From: Arcanobacterium_A bovis
Lineage (GTDB): Bacteria; Actinomycetota; Actinomycetes; Actinomycetales; Actinomycetaceae
NCBI RefSeq assembly: GCF_042655305.1
Contig: NZ_JBHSLR010000006.1
Length of the DNA stretch: 64,000 nucleotides
Strand: one strand, 5' to 3'
Translations under genes and position numbers: made by a program
The notes under the pieces: generated by a model
Databases searched by the model: none
Told to the model about the DNA's origin: nothing
What the model saw: only the letters and a program-made list of their open reading frames with translations
Part shown: piece by piece, positions 17,674 to 25,775 of the stretch
How positions within the stretch are numbered: the stretch's first letter is position 1
Layout: each line of letters opens with the position of its first letter

Positions 17674-18171
17674 ATGGCTACTACACATTTCAAAGGACAA
17701 ACCGTAAATACCAACGCAGAACTTCCTGCACATGGTGAGAAGGCGCCCGATTTCGTGGTCACAGGAACGGATCTCGGTGATGTGAAGCTCTCCTCCTATG
17801 CGGGAAAAACAGTTGTTCTCAATATTTTCCCATCAGTGGATACCGGCGTGTGTGCACAGTCAGTACGTGAGTTTAATAAGCGTGCTTCGGAGCTCGATAA
17901 CACTACAGTGCTGTGCATTTCAAAGGATCTACCATTTGCTTTGGAACGCTTCTGTGCAGCAGAAGGGCTCGACAACGTGGTATCTGCTTCCGCATTCCGC
18001 TCAGACTTCCCATCGGCCTATGGCGTTGAACAGATTGATGGACCGTTAAGGGGATTGCTTGCGCGCGCCGTCGTCGTCATTAATCCGGAAGGAAACGTGA
18101 GTTACACGCAGCTCGTAGACGAGATTGCTACTGAACCAGACTACGAAGCAGCGCTTGCGGCAATCCAATAA
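17674..18171 (+). CDS. tpx: Thiol peroxidase
   Basis: Reduces hydrogen peroxide and alkyl hydroperoxides using thioredoxin; cytosolic. The 165 residues are typical of the atypical two-cysteine peroxiredoxin Tpx. The peroxidatic Cys60 lies in PSVDTGVC and the resolving Cys94 in ERFCAAEG, matching the E. coli pair by position. Cys81 is an extra cysteine. No ribosome binding site precedes the ATG, but a -10-like TACAAT ends 6 bases before it. The gene is divergent from the holin-like gene and convergent with murJ, so it is monocistronic. With msrB, mshD and arsC it forms part of the redox defence seen in this window. Confidence 0.96.
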   Translation: MATTHFKGQTVNTNAELPAHGEKAPDFVVTGTDLGDVKLSSYAGKTVVLNIFPSVDTGVCAQSVREFNKRASELDNTTVLCISKDLPFALERFCAAEGLDNVVSASAFRSDFPSAYGVEQIDGPLRGLLARAVVVINPEGNVSYTQLVDEIATEPDYEAALAAIQ

Positions 18172-18210
18172 ATACGTTTAGCGAAAACGGTGTTCACAGA
18201 GTAAACGAGC

Positions 18211-18266
18211 CAATACAAAACGGTGCTGTCTTGATTGCAAAGATCATGGCAGCACCGTTCGTATTG
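18211..18266. terminator. Imperfect long hairpin between tpx and murJ
   Basis: A stem of about 24 bp with several mismatches (18211-18235 with 18243-18266) lies between convergent genes. Its core is CGGTGCTG/CAGCACCG. Confidence 0.7.
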
Positions 18267-18275
18267 TGGGTAGCA

Positions 18276-20117
18276 TTAACGCCTTGAAAACTTCGAGGTG
18301 GCCTTCTTCAAAATCTTCCTGATCGGCTCAATTTCCTCCATTCGGAAAACAAACATGAGCCCTGCGAAGGTTAGCGTCATGACCGTGCCCACCACGGCGA
18401 TCGCTACGAAGGCCAGGCCTTGGCTGCTAGATAGCGCATCAGAGCCGCCAAAGAGCTGTACTGCAAGCTCTCCAACGCCCACAGTGATGAGCGCGATCAA
18501 AGCCAATTTGAGATGCGTTCGGAGCAAGCGGCTTCCATCAAGGCCACCCAAGATTCCGCGCAGGTGAACGAACATCACCACGGCTGCGAGTGTATTAACA
18601 AACGCCATGATTGCGGCGATACCAATAACTACATATTGTGGCGGCAGATAACCAACCGCGAAATAACCACCAGCCATGAAGAGCGTAATCGGCACATCAA
18701 TGAAGAACACCGCTTTGGTATTCTCGAACGCAAAATACACCCTGTTCAGCACGGTCTGTGCTCCGACTCCAAGTAGACCCATCGACATCACCATGAGCAC
18801 TGGAGCGAGGGCTTGCACCTCCGCATGAGAGACGAAAAATCCGAGAAGGCGCGAGGCAGGGGTAGCCAAAACCAAAATTCCCGCTAGCGCTAAGAAATTG
18901 AAAGTGCCCACCGTGCGTAAAGCTAACGATGTATCAGATCGAACCGAGGCAAAATCGCGGTCTGCCGCCGAGCGTGCAAGCTGTGTGAATATGGCTGTGG
19001 CAATCGAAACAGTGACCAGCGACGTCGGTAGCGAATAGAGGGTGTAAGCGGCCGTATAAACCGAATTTCCTGCCACATCTAGCGTGTCATTGCCCGATTC
19101 AAGAGCTCGCTGAGTTGCGTCAGCTGCCACATTTGAAAGCAGGGCAGTTGGCAGGATCGAGAGAATCATGAGCGCGAGCATCCAGCCTGACGCTTTGCCC
19201 GCATTAGCCAATCCTGAGTTCTTCCATGCAAAATCTGGACGGAAATGTATGCCGATTTTGCGCAGCGGAAGGATCAAGATAAGGGCTTGAGCTGCAATTC
19301 CGAGTGTTGAAAACCCGCCCAAAAGCATGCCGCTCGTGCCGAGCCAATCCGCTGCGGATGTCGGTTGTGAAGACCTTGCACTCCCGTAGAATGCCAAGAT
19401 AATTAGCAAACCTGAAATTGCCACCACATTGTTCAAGGCCGGTGCCCACATGTACGGGCCGAAATTTTCTTTCGCATTCAAAATTTGCCCCAGCACGGTG
19501 TACAGGCCATAGAAGAAGATTTGGGGCAAGCACCAGTAGGCGAAGACGACCGTCAAGTGATACCACTGCGGATTCAGAGTTGCTGCAAAAGCCTTGACAA
19601 TAATCGGTGCACCAAGCGTCAAGACCAGCGTGATTGCACCAAGGGCAACGATGGTAATTGTAAGAAGCTTGTTGATGAATGCGGCGCCGTCGTCTTCCGA
19701 ATCTTTCGAGGCGCGCACGATTGCTGGCACGAGCACCGCATTGACCAGCCCGCCTGCAATAATCATGTAGATCAGCGTGGGGAGTCGGTTGGCGATGTCA
19801 AACGAGTTTGCAACTGGCGAGGTTAAACCGAGAGCTGCGCCGAGCAAAATGGGTGAACGAACTAGGCCAAGCAATCGCGAGGTGAATGTGCCCAGGAACA
19901 TCACCATTGATGAACGCGCGACTGTGTTGCTGGTAGAGGAAGTGCCCGTGGCCGCCGTGGTTGTAGACGACGGGGTCGTAGACGCAGTTGCTGTGGGCGT
20001 GCGTTCGGTTTGCGGTCGTTTCGAGGGACGACGGCGTAGCGCGCGTGGTTTTCGCCGCGGAAAGAAAGGAGCTTCCTCAGCGGCATGGCGCGGTTTATAG
20101 TTGTGCGATTGGCGCAT
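18276..20117 (-). CDS. murJ: Lipid II flippase, MurJ/MviN family
   Basis: Predicted inner-membrane flippase that moves lipid II outward for peptidoglycan synthesis. The 613-residue protein has a Thr/Ser-rich disordered N-terminus of about 70 residues and then about 14 membrane spans. The family signature is seen near SMVMFLGTFTSRLLGLVRS, FDIANRLPTLIYMIIAGG and NAVLVPAI. Actinobacterial MurJ proteins often carry a cytosolic kinase-like extension; none is present here. The ATG at 20117 is preferred: TAAAAT ends 7 bases upstream, suggesting a leaderless mRNA, whereas longer in-frame starts lack signals. It fits with the cross-bridge pair at 1.2-3.5 kb. Confidence 0.92.
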   Translation of the reverse strand: MRQSHNYKPRHAAEEAPFFPRRKPRALRRRPSKRPQTERTPTATASTTPSSTTTAATGTSSTSNTVARSSMVMFLGTFTSRLLGLVRSPILLGAALGLTSPVANSFDIANRLPTLIYMIIAGGLVNAVLVPAIVRASKDSEDDGAAFINKLLTITIVALGAITLVLTLGAPIIVKAFAATLNPQWYHLTVVFAYWCLPQIFFYGLYTVLGQILNAKENFGPYMWAPALNNVVAISGLLIILAFYGSARSSQPTSAADWLGTSGMLLGGFSTLGIAAQALILILPLRKIGIHFRPDFAWKNSGLANAGKASGWMLALMILSILPTALLSNVAADATQRALESGNDTLDVAGNSVYTAAYTLYSLPTSLVTVSIATAIFTQLARSAADRDFASVRSDTSLALRTVGTFNFLALAGILVLATPASRLLGFFVSHAEVQALAPVLMVMSMGLLGVGAQTVLNRVYFAFENTKAVFFIDVPITLFMAGGYFAVGYLPPQYVVIGIAAIMAFVNTLAAVVMFVHLRGILGGLDGSRLLRTHLKLALIALITVGVGELAVQLFGGSDALSSSQGLAFVAIAVVGTVMTLTFAGLMFVFRMEEIEPIRKILKKATSKFSRR

Positions 20118-20124
20118 ACATCGA

Positions 20125-20130
20125 ATTTTA
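20125..20130 (-). promoter_or_regulatory. -10 element for a leaderless murJ transcript
   Basis: On the minus strand, TAAAAT is followed by 7 bases and then ATG. No Shine-Dalgarno is visible. Confidence 0.45.
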
Positions 20131-20205
20131 CACGGACATACCGCGAGAACTGTTGAGGAAAGAACTAGTGTGAGCAGACTCAGCAAAGACCGCCGCAGAT
20201 AGGTG

Positions 20206-20230
20206 AAAGCCCCTGCTAAGCAGGGGCTTT
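20206..20230 (-). terminator. Terminator of the tRNA cluster
   Basis: An 11-bp perfect GC-rich stem AAAGCCCCTGC/GCAGGGGCTTT with a TAA loop begins 5 bases past the 3' end of tRNA-Phe on the minus strand. Confidence 0.8.
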
Positions 20231-20235
20231 GCTTG

Positions 20236-20308
20236 TGGCTCCGACCGGCGTCGATCCGGTGACCTTTCGATTTTCAGTCGAACGCTCTACCAACTGAGCT
20301 ACAGAGCC
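20236..20308 (-). tRNA. tRNA-Phe (GAA)
   Basis: A 73-nt cloverleaf with the D-arm AGCTCAGTTGGTAGAGC, anticodon loop CTGAAAA (anticodon GAA) and a standard T-arm. The 3' CCA is not encoded. Last of three clustered tRNA genes on the minus strand. Confidence 0.97.
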
Positions 20309-20344
20309 AGATAGAAAAACACCCGGTTTCCCGGGGCTTCTCAG

Positions 20345-20418
20345 CGACCCTGACGGGACTTGAACCCGCGACCTCCGCCGTGACAGGGCGGCGCGCTAAC
20401 CAACTGCGCTACAGGGCC
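20345..20418 (-). tRNA. tRNA-Asp (GTC)
   Basis: A 74-nt cloverleaf with acceptor GGCCCTG paired to CAGGGTC, anticodon GTC in CTGTCAC, T-loop GGGTTCAAGTCCC and discriminator G. CCA is not encoded. Confidence 0.97.
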
Positions 20419-20470
20419 ATTTTCATGGCGACACTTTCGTGCCAGCTTCTTGAATCTCTCCAAGAAACAG

Positions 20471-20543
20471 TACCCCCAACGGGATTCGAACCCGTGTTGC
20501 CGGCGTGAAAGGCCAGTGTCCTAGGCCACTAGACGATAGGGGC
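20471..20543 (-). tRNA. tRNA-Glu (TTC)
   Basis: A 73-nt cloverleaf with 5' GCCCCTATCGTCTAG, anticodon TTC in CTTTCAC, T-arm GGGTTCGAATCCC and discriminator A. First gene of the Glu-Asp-Phe cluster. Confidence 0.97.
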
Positions 20544-20706
20544 AAAAGAACTTGCGTCCTCTTCTTCGGTTCCTCGTTGGTGGAACGGATATAAGCTTAA
20601 GGGGTAAACGGGGGTAAATGCAAAATCGCAGGGTACGTGTGCTTAGTCACGTTTGGCTATTGGCAAGTAAATGCGCGGGAAACGAGCGTTTTTTAGCGTG
20701 CTGGAA

Positions 20707-20712
20707 TAGCCT
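20707..20712 (+). promoter_or_regulatory. -10 element for a leaderless mscS transcript
   Basis: TAGCCT is followed by TAATGT and then ATG. Nearly the same sequence occurs before the gene at 37876. No ribosome binding site is present. Confidence 0.5.
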
Positions 20713-20718
20713 TAATGT

Positions 20719-22506
20719 ATGAATCAATGGATAGCATCAACTGGTGATACAGGTACGTCAGAGGCGGTAGAAGCAACGTTTGACGTGCTGCAAGTGATCT
20801 TAGGTGTAGCACTCGGGGCGCTCGGCGGATTCGTGGCAGGTCTGTTACTGCTTGCGATTGGCCGCATGATAGTGCGTAGGCGCAGTCAGCTTCAGCCACT
20901 GATGACAGCGATTTCGCGCCCTTCGATCGTAACGCTCATGCTTGTTGGTTCCTGGGTGGGCTTCAACTTGGCAGATGCGCGTGTGGACACCACGGCAGCT
21001 CCTGATTGGCTACAAAACGTCGATCATGCGTTCCTCATTTTGGTTATCATGACCGGCACTTGGCTTGCTGTTGGGATCGTGAACGGTTCAATGGGTGTTA
21101 TCCATAATCGCATGCGCGAATCCTCAGAAAGACGCGCAAAGCGCGTGCAAACGCAAACGCAGATTCTCAACCGGGTGATCGTCGTCGTGATCTGGATTCT
21201 TGGCCTAGGCGGCGTGTTATTGACCTTCCCGTCGGCTCGTGCTGCGGGAGCGTCGCTATTCGCTTCGGCCGGTTTGGTTTCAGTGGTAGCAGGTCTCGCT
21301 GCCCAGACCACATTAGGCAATGTTTTTGCTGGTTTGCAGTTGGCATTTTCAGATTCGATCCGAGTAGGTGACATCGTTTACTACAAGGATAATTACACGA
21401 GTGTTGAAGAAATCACGCTGACGTATGTTGTGCTTGCTGTCTGGGACGGACGCCGTATCATCGTGCCGTCGTCGCTGATGACGACGGAGTCCTTCGAAAA
21501 CTGGACGCGTCGCGCTCCCGAGATGCTTGGCGACGTTACTTGGGACGTTGATTGGGCGCTTCCGCTCTCTGCTGCGCGAAAGCAACTTGATTACCTGTTG
21601 CGCAACACCGATCTATGGGATGGCGAAACTGGCGTTATGCAGATCAGCAAAGCGGAGAACGGAACCTTGCAGATGCGCGCTGTGATTTCCGCCAAAGATT
21701 CTGCCACTTTGGTGGATTTGAGAAATTACTTGCGTGAGCAGATGATCCATTGGATTCAAACCGAAGCTCCACAAGCGATCCCACGTCAGCGGCGCTACTT
21801 TGATGAACCAGTGGCAATTGTGGAAGCGGCACAGGAAACGAATAAGCAGCTTGACGACCGTATCGAGCGTGAAGAACCAGTGCAGTATTTCCCAGATGTG
21901 TGGCCTGAATCTGCCGGAAACGCTGCGGCGTCGATACAGGATCAGCAGCGCACCACCGTGCTCTCGGTTAACGACATAAAAGACATTAAGAATGAACGCA
22001 ATGTTCCGCCGGTACCCCAAGATTCGCCGGCAGAAACTATCGTCATGGCTCCGATTACTGCAGATATGGAAGACCCTCGAAAAGCGAAGAGCGCAGCCAT
22101 TGCTGAGCAGGGAACGGTGGCTGCGAAAACCGAAGTTTCTGAAGACGTCAAAACCGATATGGGAGAATTGACGAATACCGATGTTCGAGCAGGACACGAG
22201 GCTTCGCTGTTTAGTGGTTCGCCGAGTGCGGAGATACGCCGTCAACACTTTTCGGGACCTGGCGAGGATGCTTTTGCTGAGCGAAATCGCAAGATCGAAG
22301 AGAGTAAAGAATCTGAGAAAGAATCCAAAGAGGACTCTGAAAACAGCTCGGAGAAACGCGCTGAAAAAACCGAAAAAGATGCACCGCATCCCGCGCAAGC
22401 TAGTGATGAATCAGAAGCGAAGCGCAACGGTGATAACGACGACATAAGCGAAGATAACGACACTGACGAAAAGAAGGAAACATGGACGAGCAGCCCCGAA
22501 TCCTAA
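20719..22506 (+). CDS. MscS-family mechanosensitive channel with long acidic tail
   Basis: Small-conductance mechanosensitive channel, 595 residues; releases solutes on hypo-osmotic shock. Three or four membrane spans lie within the first ~200 residues. The pore-lining region AGLVSVVAGLAAQTTLGNVF and the following beta domain (FSDSIRVGDIV, IIVPSSLMTTESFENW) fit MscS. Past residue ~370 the protein is a disordered cytosolic tail dense in Glu, Lys, Ser and Asp, about 220 residues and unusually long. The start has no Shine-Dalgarno but a TAGCCT -10 lies 6 bases upstream. The last 25 bases overlap msrB. Confidence 0.88.
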   Translation: MNQWIASTGDTGTSEAVEATFDVLQVILGVALGALGGFVAGLLLLAIGRMIVRRRSQLQPLMTAISRPSIVTLMLVGSWVGFNLADARVDTTAAPDWLQNVDHAFLILVIMTGTWLAVGIVNGSMGVIHNRMRESSERRAKRVQTQTQILNRVIVVVIWILGLGGVLLTFPSARAAGASLFASAGLVSVVAGLAAQTTLGNVFAGLQLAFSDSIRVGDIVYYKDNYTSVEEITLTYVVLAVWDGRRIIVPSSLMTTESFENWTRRAPEMLGDVTWDVDWALPLSAARKQLDYLLRNTDLWDGETGVMQISKAENGTLQMRAVISAKDSATLVDLRNYLREQMIHWIQTEAPQAIPRQRRYFDEPVAIVEAAQETNKQLDDRIEREEPVQYFPDVWPESAGNAAASIQDQQRTTVLSVNDIKDIKNERNVPPVPQDSPAETIVMAPITADMEDPRKAKSAAIAEQGTVAAKTEVSEDVKTDMGELTNTDVRAGHEASLFSGSPSAEIRRQHFSGPGEDAFAERNRKIEESKESEKESKEDSENSSEKRAEKTEKDAPHPAQASDESEAKRNGDNDDISEDNDTDEKKETWTSSPES

Positions 22507-22892
22507 AATCCGAAGCAGAATGGAAGAAACTGCTCAACCCTGCGGAATACCTGGTGCTTCGCCAGGCAGGTACGGAGCGTCCCGGAACTGGCGAATTGCT
22601 GAACGAAAAACGTGCAGGGATGTATCTGTGCCGAGCTTGCGGAGCCGAGCTGTTCTCGTCATCCACAAAGTTTGAGTCATTCTGTGGGTGGCCGTCGTTT
22701 TTTGATCCAAACGAAAAAGATGCCGTGATTTACCGCACTGATACCCTGCTTGGATATGAACGTACCGAAGTGCGCTGCGCCAGCTGCCACTCCCATCTGG
22801 GACACGTATTCCCTGACGCTCCGCAGACTCCAACTGGAAACCGCTACTGTATGAACTCGGTCGCACTGCAGTTTGTACCAGATGAGCAGTGA
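22482..22892 (+). CDS. msrB: Peptide-methionine (R)-S-oxide reductase
   Basis: Repairs methionine-R-sulfoxide in proteins using thioredoxin. The 136 residues are normal for MsrB. Two CxxC pairs that bind the structural zinc are Cys50/Cys53 (CRAC) and Cys99/Cys102 (CASC). The catalytic cysteine is Cys123 in GNRYCMNSVALQF; the family more often has RYCxNSASL, so Val replaces the second small residue. GAAGGAAA lies just upstream of the ATG. It overlaps the end of the mechanosensitive channel gene by 25 bp, implying co-transcription. Confidence 0.95.
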   Translation: MDEQPRILKSEAEWKKLLNPAEYLVLRQAGTERPGTGELLNEKRAGMYLCRACGAELFSSSTKFESFCGWPSFFDPNEKDAVIYRTDTLLGYERTEVRCASCHSHLGHVFPDAPQTPTGNRYCMNSVALQFVPDEQ

Positions 22893-22935
22893 TAATTCTC
22901 TGCAGAACCGCCTGTAAAACATCAATCAACTACCA

Positions 22936-23886
22936 GTGAAACGTGAATTGACGATGAGTGAAAATACTTTCGAAGAAGCTCGCGAATATCTGCGCGTGTG
23001 CACTTTCAACATGGAGCATGGCACGCCTTCGCTTTGTGCTCCGGAATTATCCGATTCTGCACCTGAGCACGATCCTGAATCGGGAAATTTTCTGCAAAAG
23101 GTGCGGGCTGAGTTTCCTGATCGGGACGCCTTGGAAGTGTTCGCTGCGGAGCTTGCGGAACTTGACCCCGACGTCGTCCTCCTCCAGGAGGTTGACAACG
23201 TACGTCCTCGTTCTGCTTTGATTCCGCAAGCAGATCTGATTGCAGATTTGCTGGATATGGACAGATATTTCATCCCGGTGGAACGAAACCTACTCGGGTC
23301 GCCGACGTCGTCATACATTCCATGGCGACGACGCGGCACATACGGTTTGGCGGTTCTCTCGCGTTATCCGATGCGTGGGTGTCTGAAACTTGCTTTGCCT
23401 GAGAAAACTGAATTTTTTCGCCATTCGGCGGAGAAAAAGTGGGGGATTAACGGCTGGTATCTGCATGTGACCGAACCTCGCGCGTGCGCTTACACAGTGA
23501 TTGATATTCCGGGGCAGGGAAGTCTGGTAGTCGGAAATACCCATCTTTCCACCAAGTATGTGGCGGCCTGTGAGCAGCTTGGAGTGGCGGCTGGTGGTTT
23601 TGGAGTGCTCAGCGAGCGTAATGGCCTCACGGATGCGAGATTTCTGCTCGGTGGTGATTTTAATCTCGGATCCGATACTGTGTATGAGCTGATGGAGAAG
23701 GAAGCTGCGTTGGAGGAGTTTGTCTCCTTGGCGGTAGGTGATACCTATCCAAGTGATGCGCCCGAGAAGCAGATTGATTTCCTGCTTGGAAAAGGGCTTT
23801 CAGCTGTGCATTCACAAGTGAAGCGTTTCAGTATTTCGGATCATTGCGCTTTGGTAGCGGATCTTCGTTTTTCTGAAAGAGATTGA
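22936..23886 (+). CDS. Endonuclease/exonuclease/phosphatase-family protein
   Basis: The 316-residue protein shows the order of motifs of the EEP (DNase I-like) superfamily: TFNMEHG near residue 20 (catalytic Asn), VLLQEVD (metal-binding Glu), NTHLS, LGGDFNLGSD (Asp/Asn) and the final SDHCALVADL (catalytic His). Members cleave phosphodiesters in DNA, lipids or inositol phosphates; the substrate is not readable. No signal peptide is seen, so it is probably cytosolic. The start is uncertain: GTG at 22936 or ATG at 22954, neither with a strong ribosome site. The next gene follows 19 bp downstream. Confidence 0.82.
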   Translation: MKRELTMSENTFEEAREYLRVCTFNMEHGTPSLCAPELSDSAPEHDPESGNFLQKVRAEFPDRDALEVFAAELAELDPDVVLLQEVDNVRPRSALIPQADLIADLLDMDRYFIPVERNLLGSPTSSYIPWRRRGTYGLAVLSRYPMRGCLKLALPEKTEFFRHSAEKKWGINGWYLHVTEPRACAYTVIDIPGQGSLVVGNTHLSTKYVAACEQLGVAAGGFGVLSERNGLTDARFLLGGDFNLGSDTVYELMEKEAALEEFVSLAVGDTYPSDAPEKQIDFLLGKGLSAVHSQVKRFSISDHCALVADLRFSERD

Positions 23887-23905
23887 GGGAATTAAGGGGA
23901 GTAAC

Positions 23906-24784
23906 GTGCCCGACTCAAAGAAATTGTGGTCATCGGGTGTTGGCGCGCCACTCATTCTCATGACGGCGGCGGTGATTCAGTACATCGGGGCCTCCTTTGC
24001 GGTAACGCTATTTGAGCAAGTGTCGGCCGGTGCTGTGGCATGGGGGAGGTTCGCTTTCGCTGCCGTGATTCTCTTGGTCTGGAAACGCCCACGAATCGCT
24101 TTGAAGAAATTGTGGATTCCGGCGGTGTTTGGACTGGCGTTGACCAGTATGAATGTGGTGTTTTACCTGTCCATAAGCAAGATCCCGCTCGGAACGGCTG
24201 TAGCACTGGAGTTTTTGGGGCCCGTGATGCTCTCTGCTGTGACTGGCCGTGGCTGGAAAGTTCGGGTGGGAGTGGTATTTGCTCTGGTAGGCGTGTTTCT
24301 CATTTCATGGATTGGTGTCGATACCGCTGACCCACAGATTCGGTGGGGTGTGTTTTATGGACTGCTTGCCGGTGTTTTCTGGGCGGTCTATATCGTGCTT
24401 GGAAAACGTGTGGCATGGAACGGTTCGGGTGCAAATGCGCTGGGAATTGGTTGTGCTACCGGAGCAATAGTGTTTCTTCCGCTCGCGATTCCAGATTTTC
24501 AACCTGTGCTGCTTGACGGGAAGTTGCTTCTGTTTATGCTGGCGGTGGCTTTATGTTCGACGGTTATGCCATACGTGATGGAGCTTTATGTGATGGGGAA
24601 GATTCCCACCTCGAACTATGCTTTGCTCACCTCGCTTTATCCGGCAACATCTTTGCTGGTAGGCATGGCAATACTGCGTCAAATTCCAACTGTGGGAGAG
24701 GTAGTAGGGCTGGTATTCGTGTCGGTTGCTGTAGCCCTAGCGACTCGAACTCGAGAAAGCGGAAGCTCCCCGTCAAAAATCTGA
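23906..24784 (+). CDS. EamA-family transporter, RhtA-like
   Basis: Inner-membrane exporter of the drug/metabolite superfamily, 292 residues with ten predicted spans and two EamA repeats. Sequences such as AVTLFEQVSAGAVAWGRF and LGTAVALEFLGPVMLSAV resemble RhtA-type threonine/homoserine exporters. The GTG start follows AAGGGGAG. It lies 19 bp after the EEP gene and may share a transcript. A hairpin overlaps its 3' end. The substrate is inferred only from family resemblance. Confidence 0.85.
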   Translation: MPDSKKLWSSGVGAPLILMTAAVIQYIGASFAVTLFEQVSAGAVAWGRFAFAAVILLVWKRPRIALKKLWIPAVFGLALTSMNVVFYLSISKIPLGTAVALEFLGPVMLSAVTGRGWKVRVGVVFALVGVFLISWIGVDTADPQIRWGVFYGLLAGVFWAVYIVLGKRVAWNGSGANALGIGCATGAIVFLPLAIPDFQPVLLDGKLLLFMLAVALCSTVMPYVMELYVMGKIPTSNYALLTSLYPATSLLVGMAILRQIPTVGEVVGLVFVSVAVALATRTRESGSSPSKI

Positions 24785-24795
24785 CGAGGAGCTTC
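24762..24795. terminator. Hairpin at the convergent end of eamA and tRNA-Lys
   Basis: A 14-bp stem with one mismatch (24762-24775 with 24782-24795) includes the eamA stop codon. It sits 6 bases beyond the tRNA-Lys 3' end, so it can serve both directions. Confidence 0.7.
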
Positions 24796-24801
24796 GTGCG
24801 G

Positions 24802-24873
24802 TAGGCCCCGCGGGACTCGAACCCGCAACCTACGGATTAAAAGTCCGGAGCTCTACCATTGAGCTAGAGGCCC
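24802..24873 (-). tRNA. tRNA-Lys (TTT)
   Basis: A 72-nt cloverleaf: acceptor GGGCCTC, D-arm AGCTCAATGGTAGAGC, anticodon TTT in CTTTTAA and T-arm GGGTTCGAGTCCC. CCA is not encoded. It stands alone on the minus strand. Confidence 0.97.
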
Positions 24874-25074
24874 GCACTTCCGTAGAACAGCATGTTGTTC
24901 CAAGGAACGATTAGTTATTCTAGCTATATTTGCACAGATTTGGAAATGGAGACCAATAAAAGTTGTGCTATGTCACTGTTGTGCTTTGATCTAGCGCTAC
25001 GGGCGAAAATCTGCAAAATGTGCTGCGTATGCTGAGTAAATACGCGATAATGAGGAAAAGCAAAGGAGGAAAAC

Positions 25075-25707
25075 ATGTCCACCTATAAACCACGGCGCCC
25101 AGCCCAGCTAAAACCAGAACAAGTCGAGCTTATTGCCGGAAATGCTGATACGGCGGCGAATTCCGAATTGGCGCATACGTCTGCGCAGGCAGTAGTGCCA
25201 ATGGGAAATCACCCGATGGTCGATTCTGATGTGATCGTGCGTGTAAAAACCCTCATTGTTGCCGAGGGTATCGATGTAATTGCGCAGGCATGGGCGGAAT
25301 CTCCAGCAGAGTCTTTACCAGGAGTTTTGTGGCGCGGATACTTGCTCCACGAGTGGATTCGCCGTTTTCCCGACGTCGTTCGCGAGCGCTTGGCTGCAGC
25401 TAGCCTTTTTGCACAGGAAAGTGGCACTCCTGAGCTGGCTAACAATGCCGAACTGGTTCCTGATTATGAAGAACTTTTAGCATTGTGGGAAGAAGTATTC
25501 CGAGGTGATTTTCGTGGCGACTTCGCCCAGGTATTGCGATCCTCGGCTCGCTTCACCGATTTCATCGCGCATGTGGAACCTGCGTGGATTGATGACGACG
25601 CACACCCACTCGCCACGTATGTGACGCGCCGCGATACCGCGATGAAGCAAACTGCACACGAGTTTTTCAACGCCGGTGAACTGCTGCTTAAGGGATCGCT
25701 GGACTGA
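25075..25707 (+). CDS. Conserved hypothetical protein
   Basis: Protein of 210 residues, not assigned to a family. The first ~55 residues are Ala/Gln-rich and probably flexible. The rest is helical with conserved-looking segments LPGVLWRGYLLHEWIRRFP and RRDTAMKQTAHEFFNAGELL. No signal peptide or membrane span. A perfect AAAGGAGG lies before the ATG, so it is surely translated. It sits upstream of mshD on the same strand with a 68-bp gap; similar arrangements may exist in related actinobacteria, which I cannot check here. Confidence 0.75.
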   Translation: MSTYKPRRPAQLKPEQVELIAGNADTAANSELAHTSAQAVVPMGNHPMVDSDVIVRVKTLIVAEGIDVIAQAWAESPAESLPGVLWRGYLLHEWIRRFPDVVRERLAAASLFAQESGTPELANNAELVPDYEELLALWEEVFRGDFRGDFAQVLRSSARFTDFIAHVEPAWIDDDAHPLATYVTRRDTAMKQTAHEFFNAGELLLKGSLD

Positions 25708-25775
25708 TTGAGTCTGTCGATCAATTTGAGCGAGCGTGTGATTAGTAAGAATACGACGGCGTTCGGAGCGAGGTA

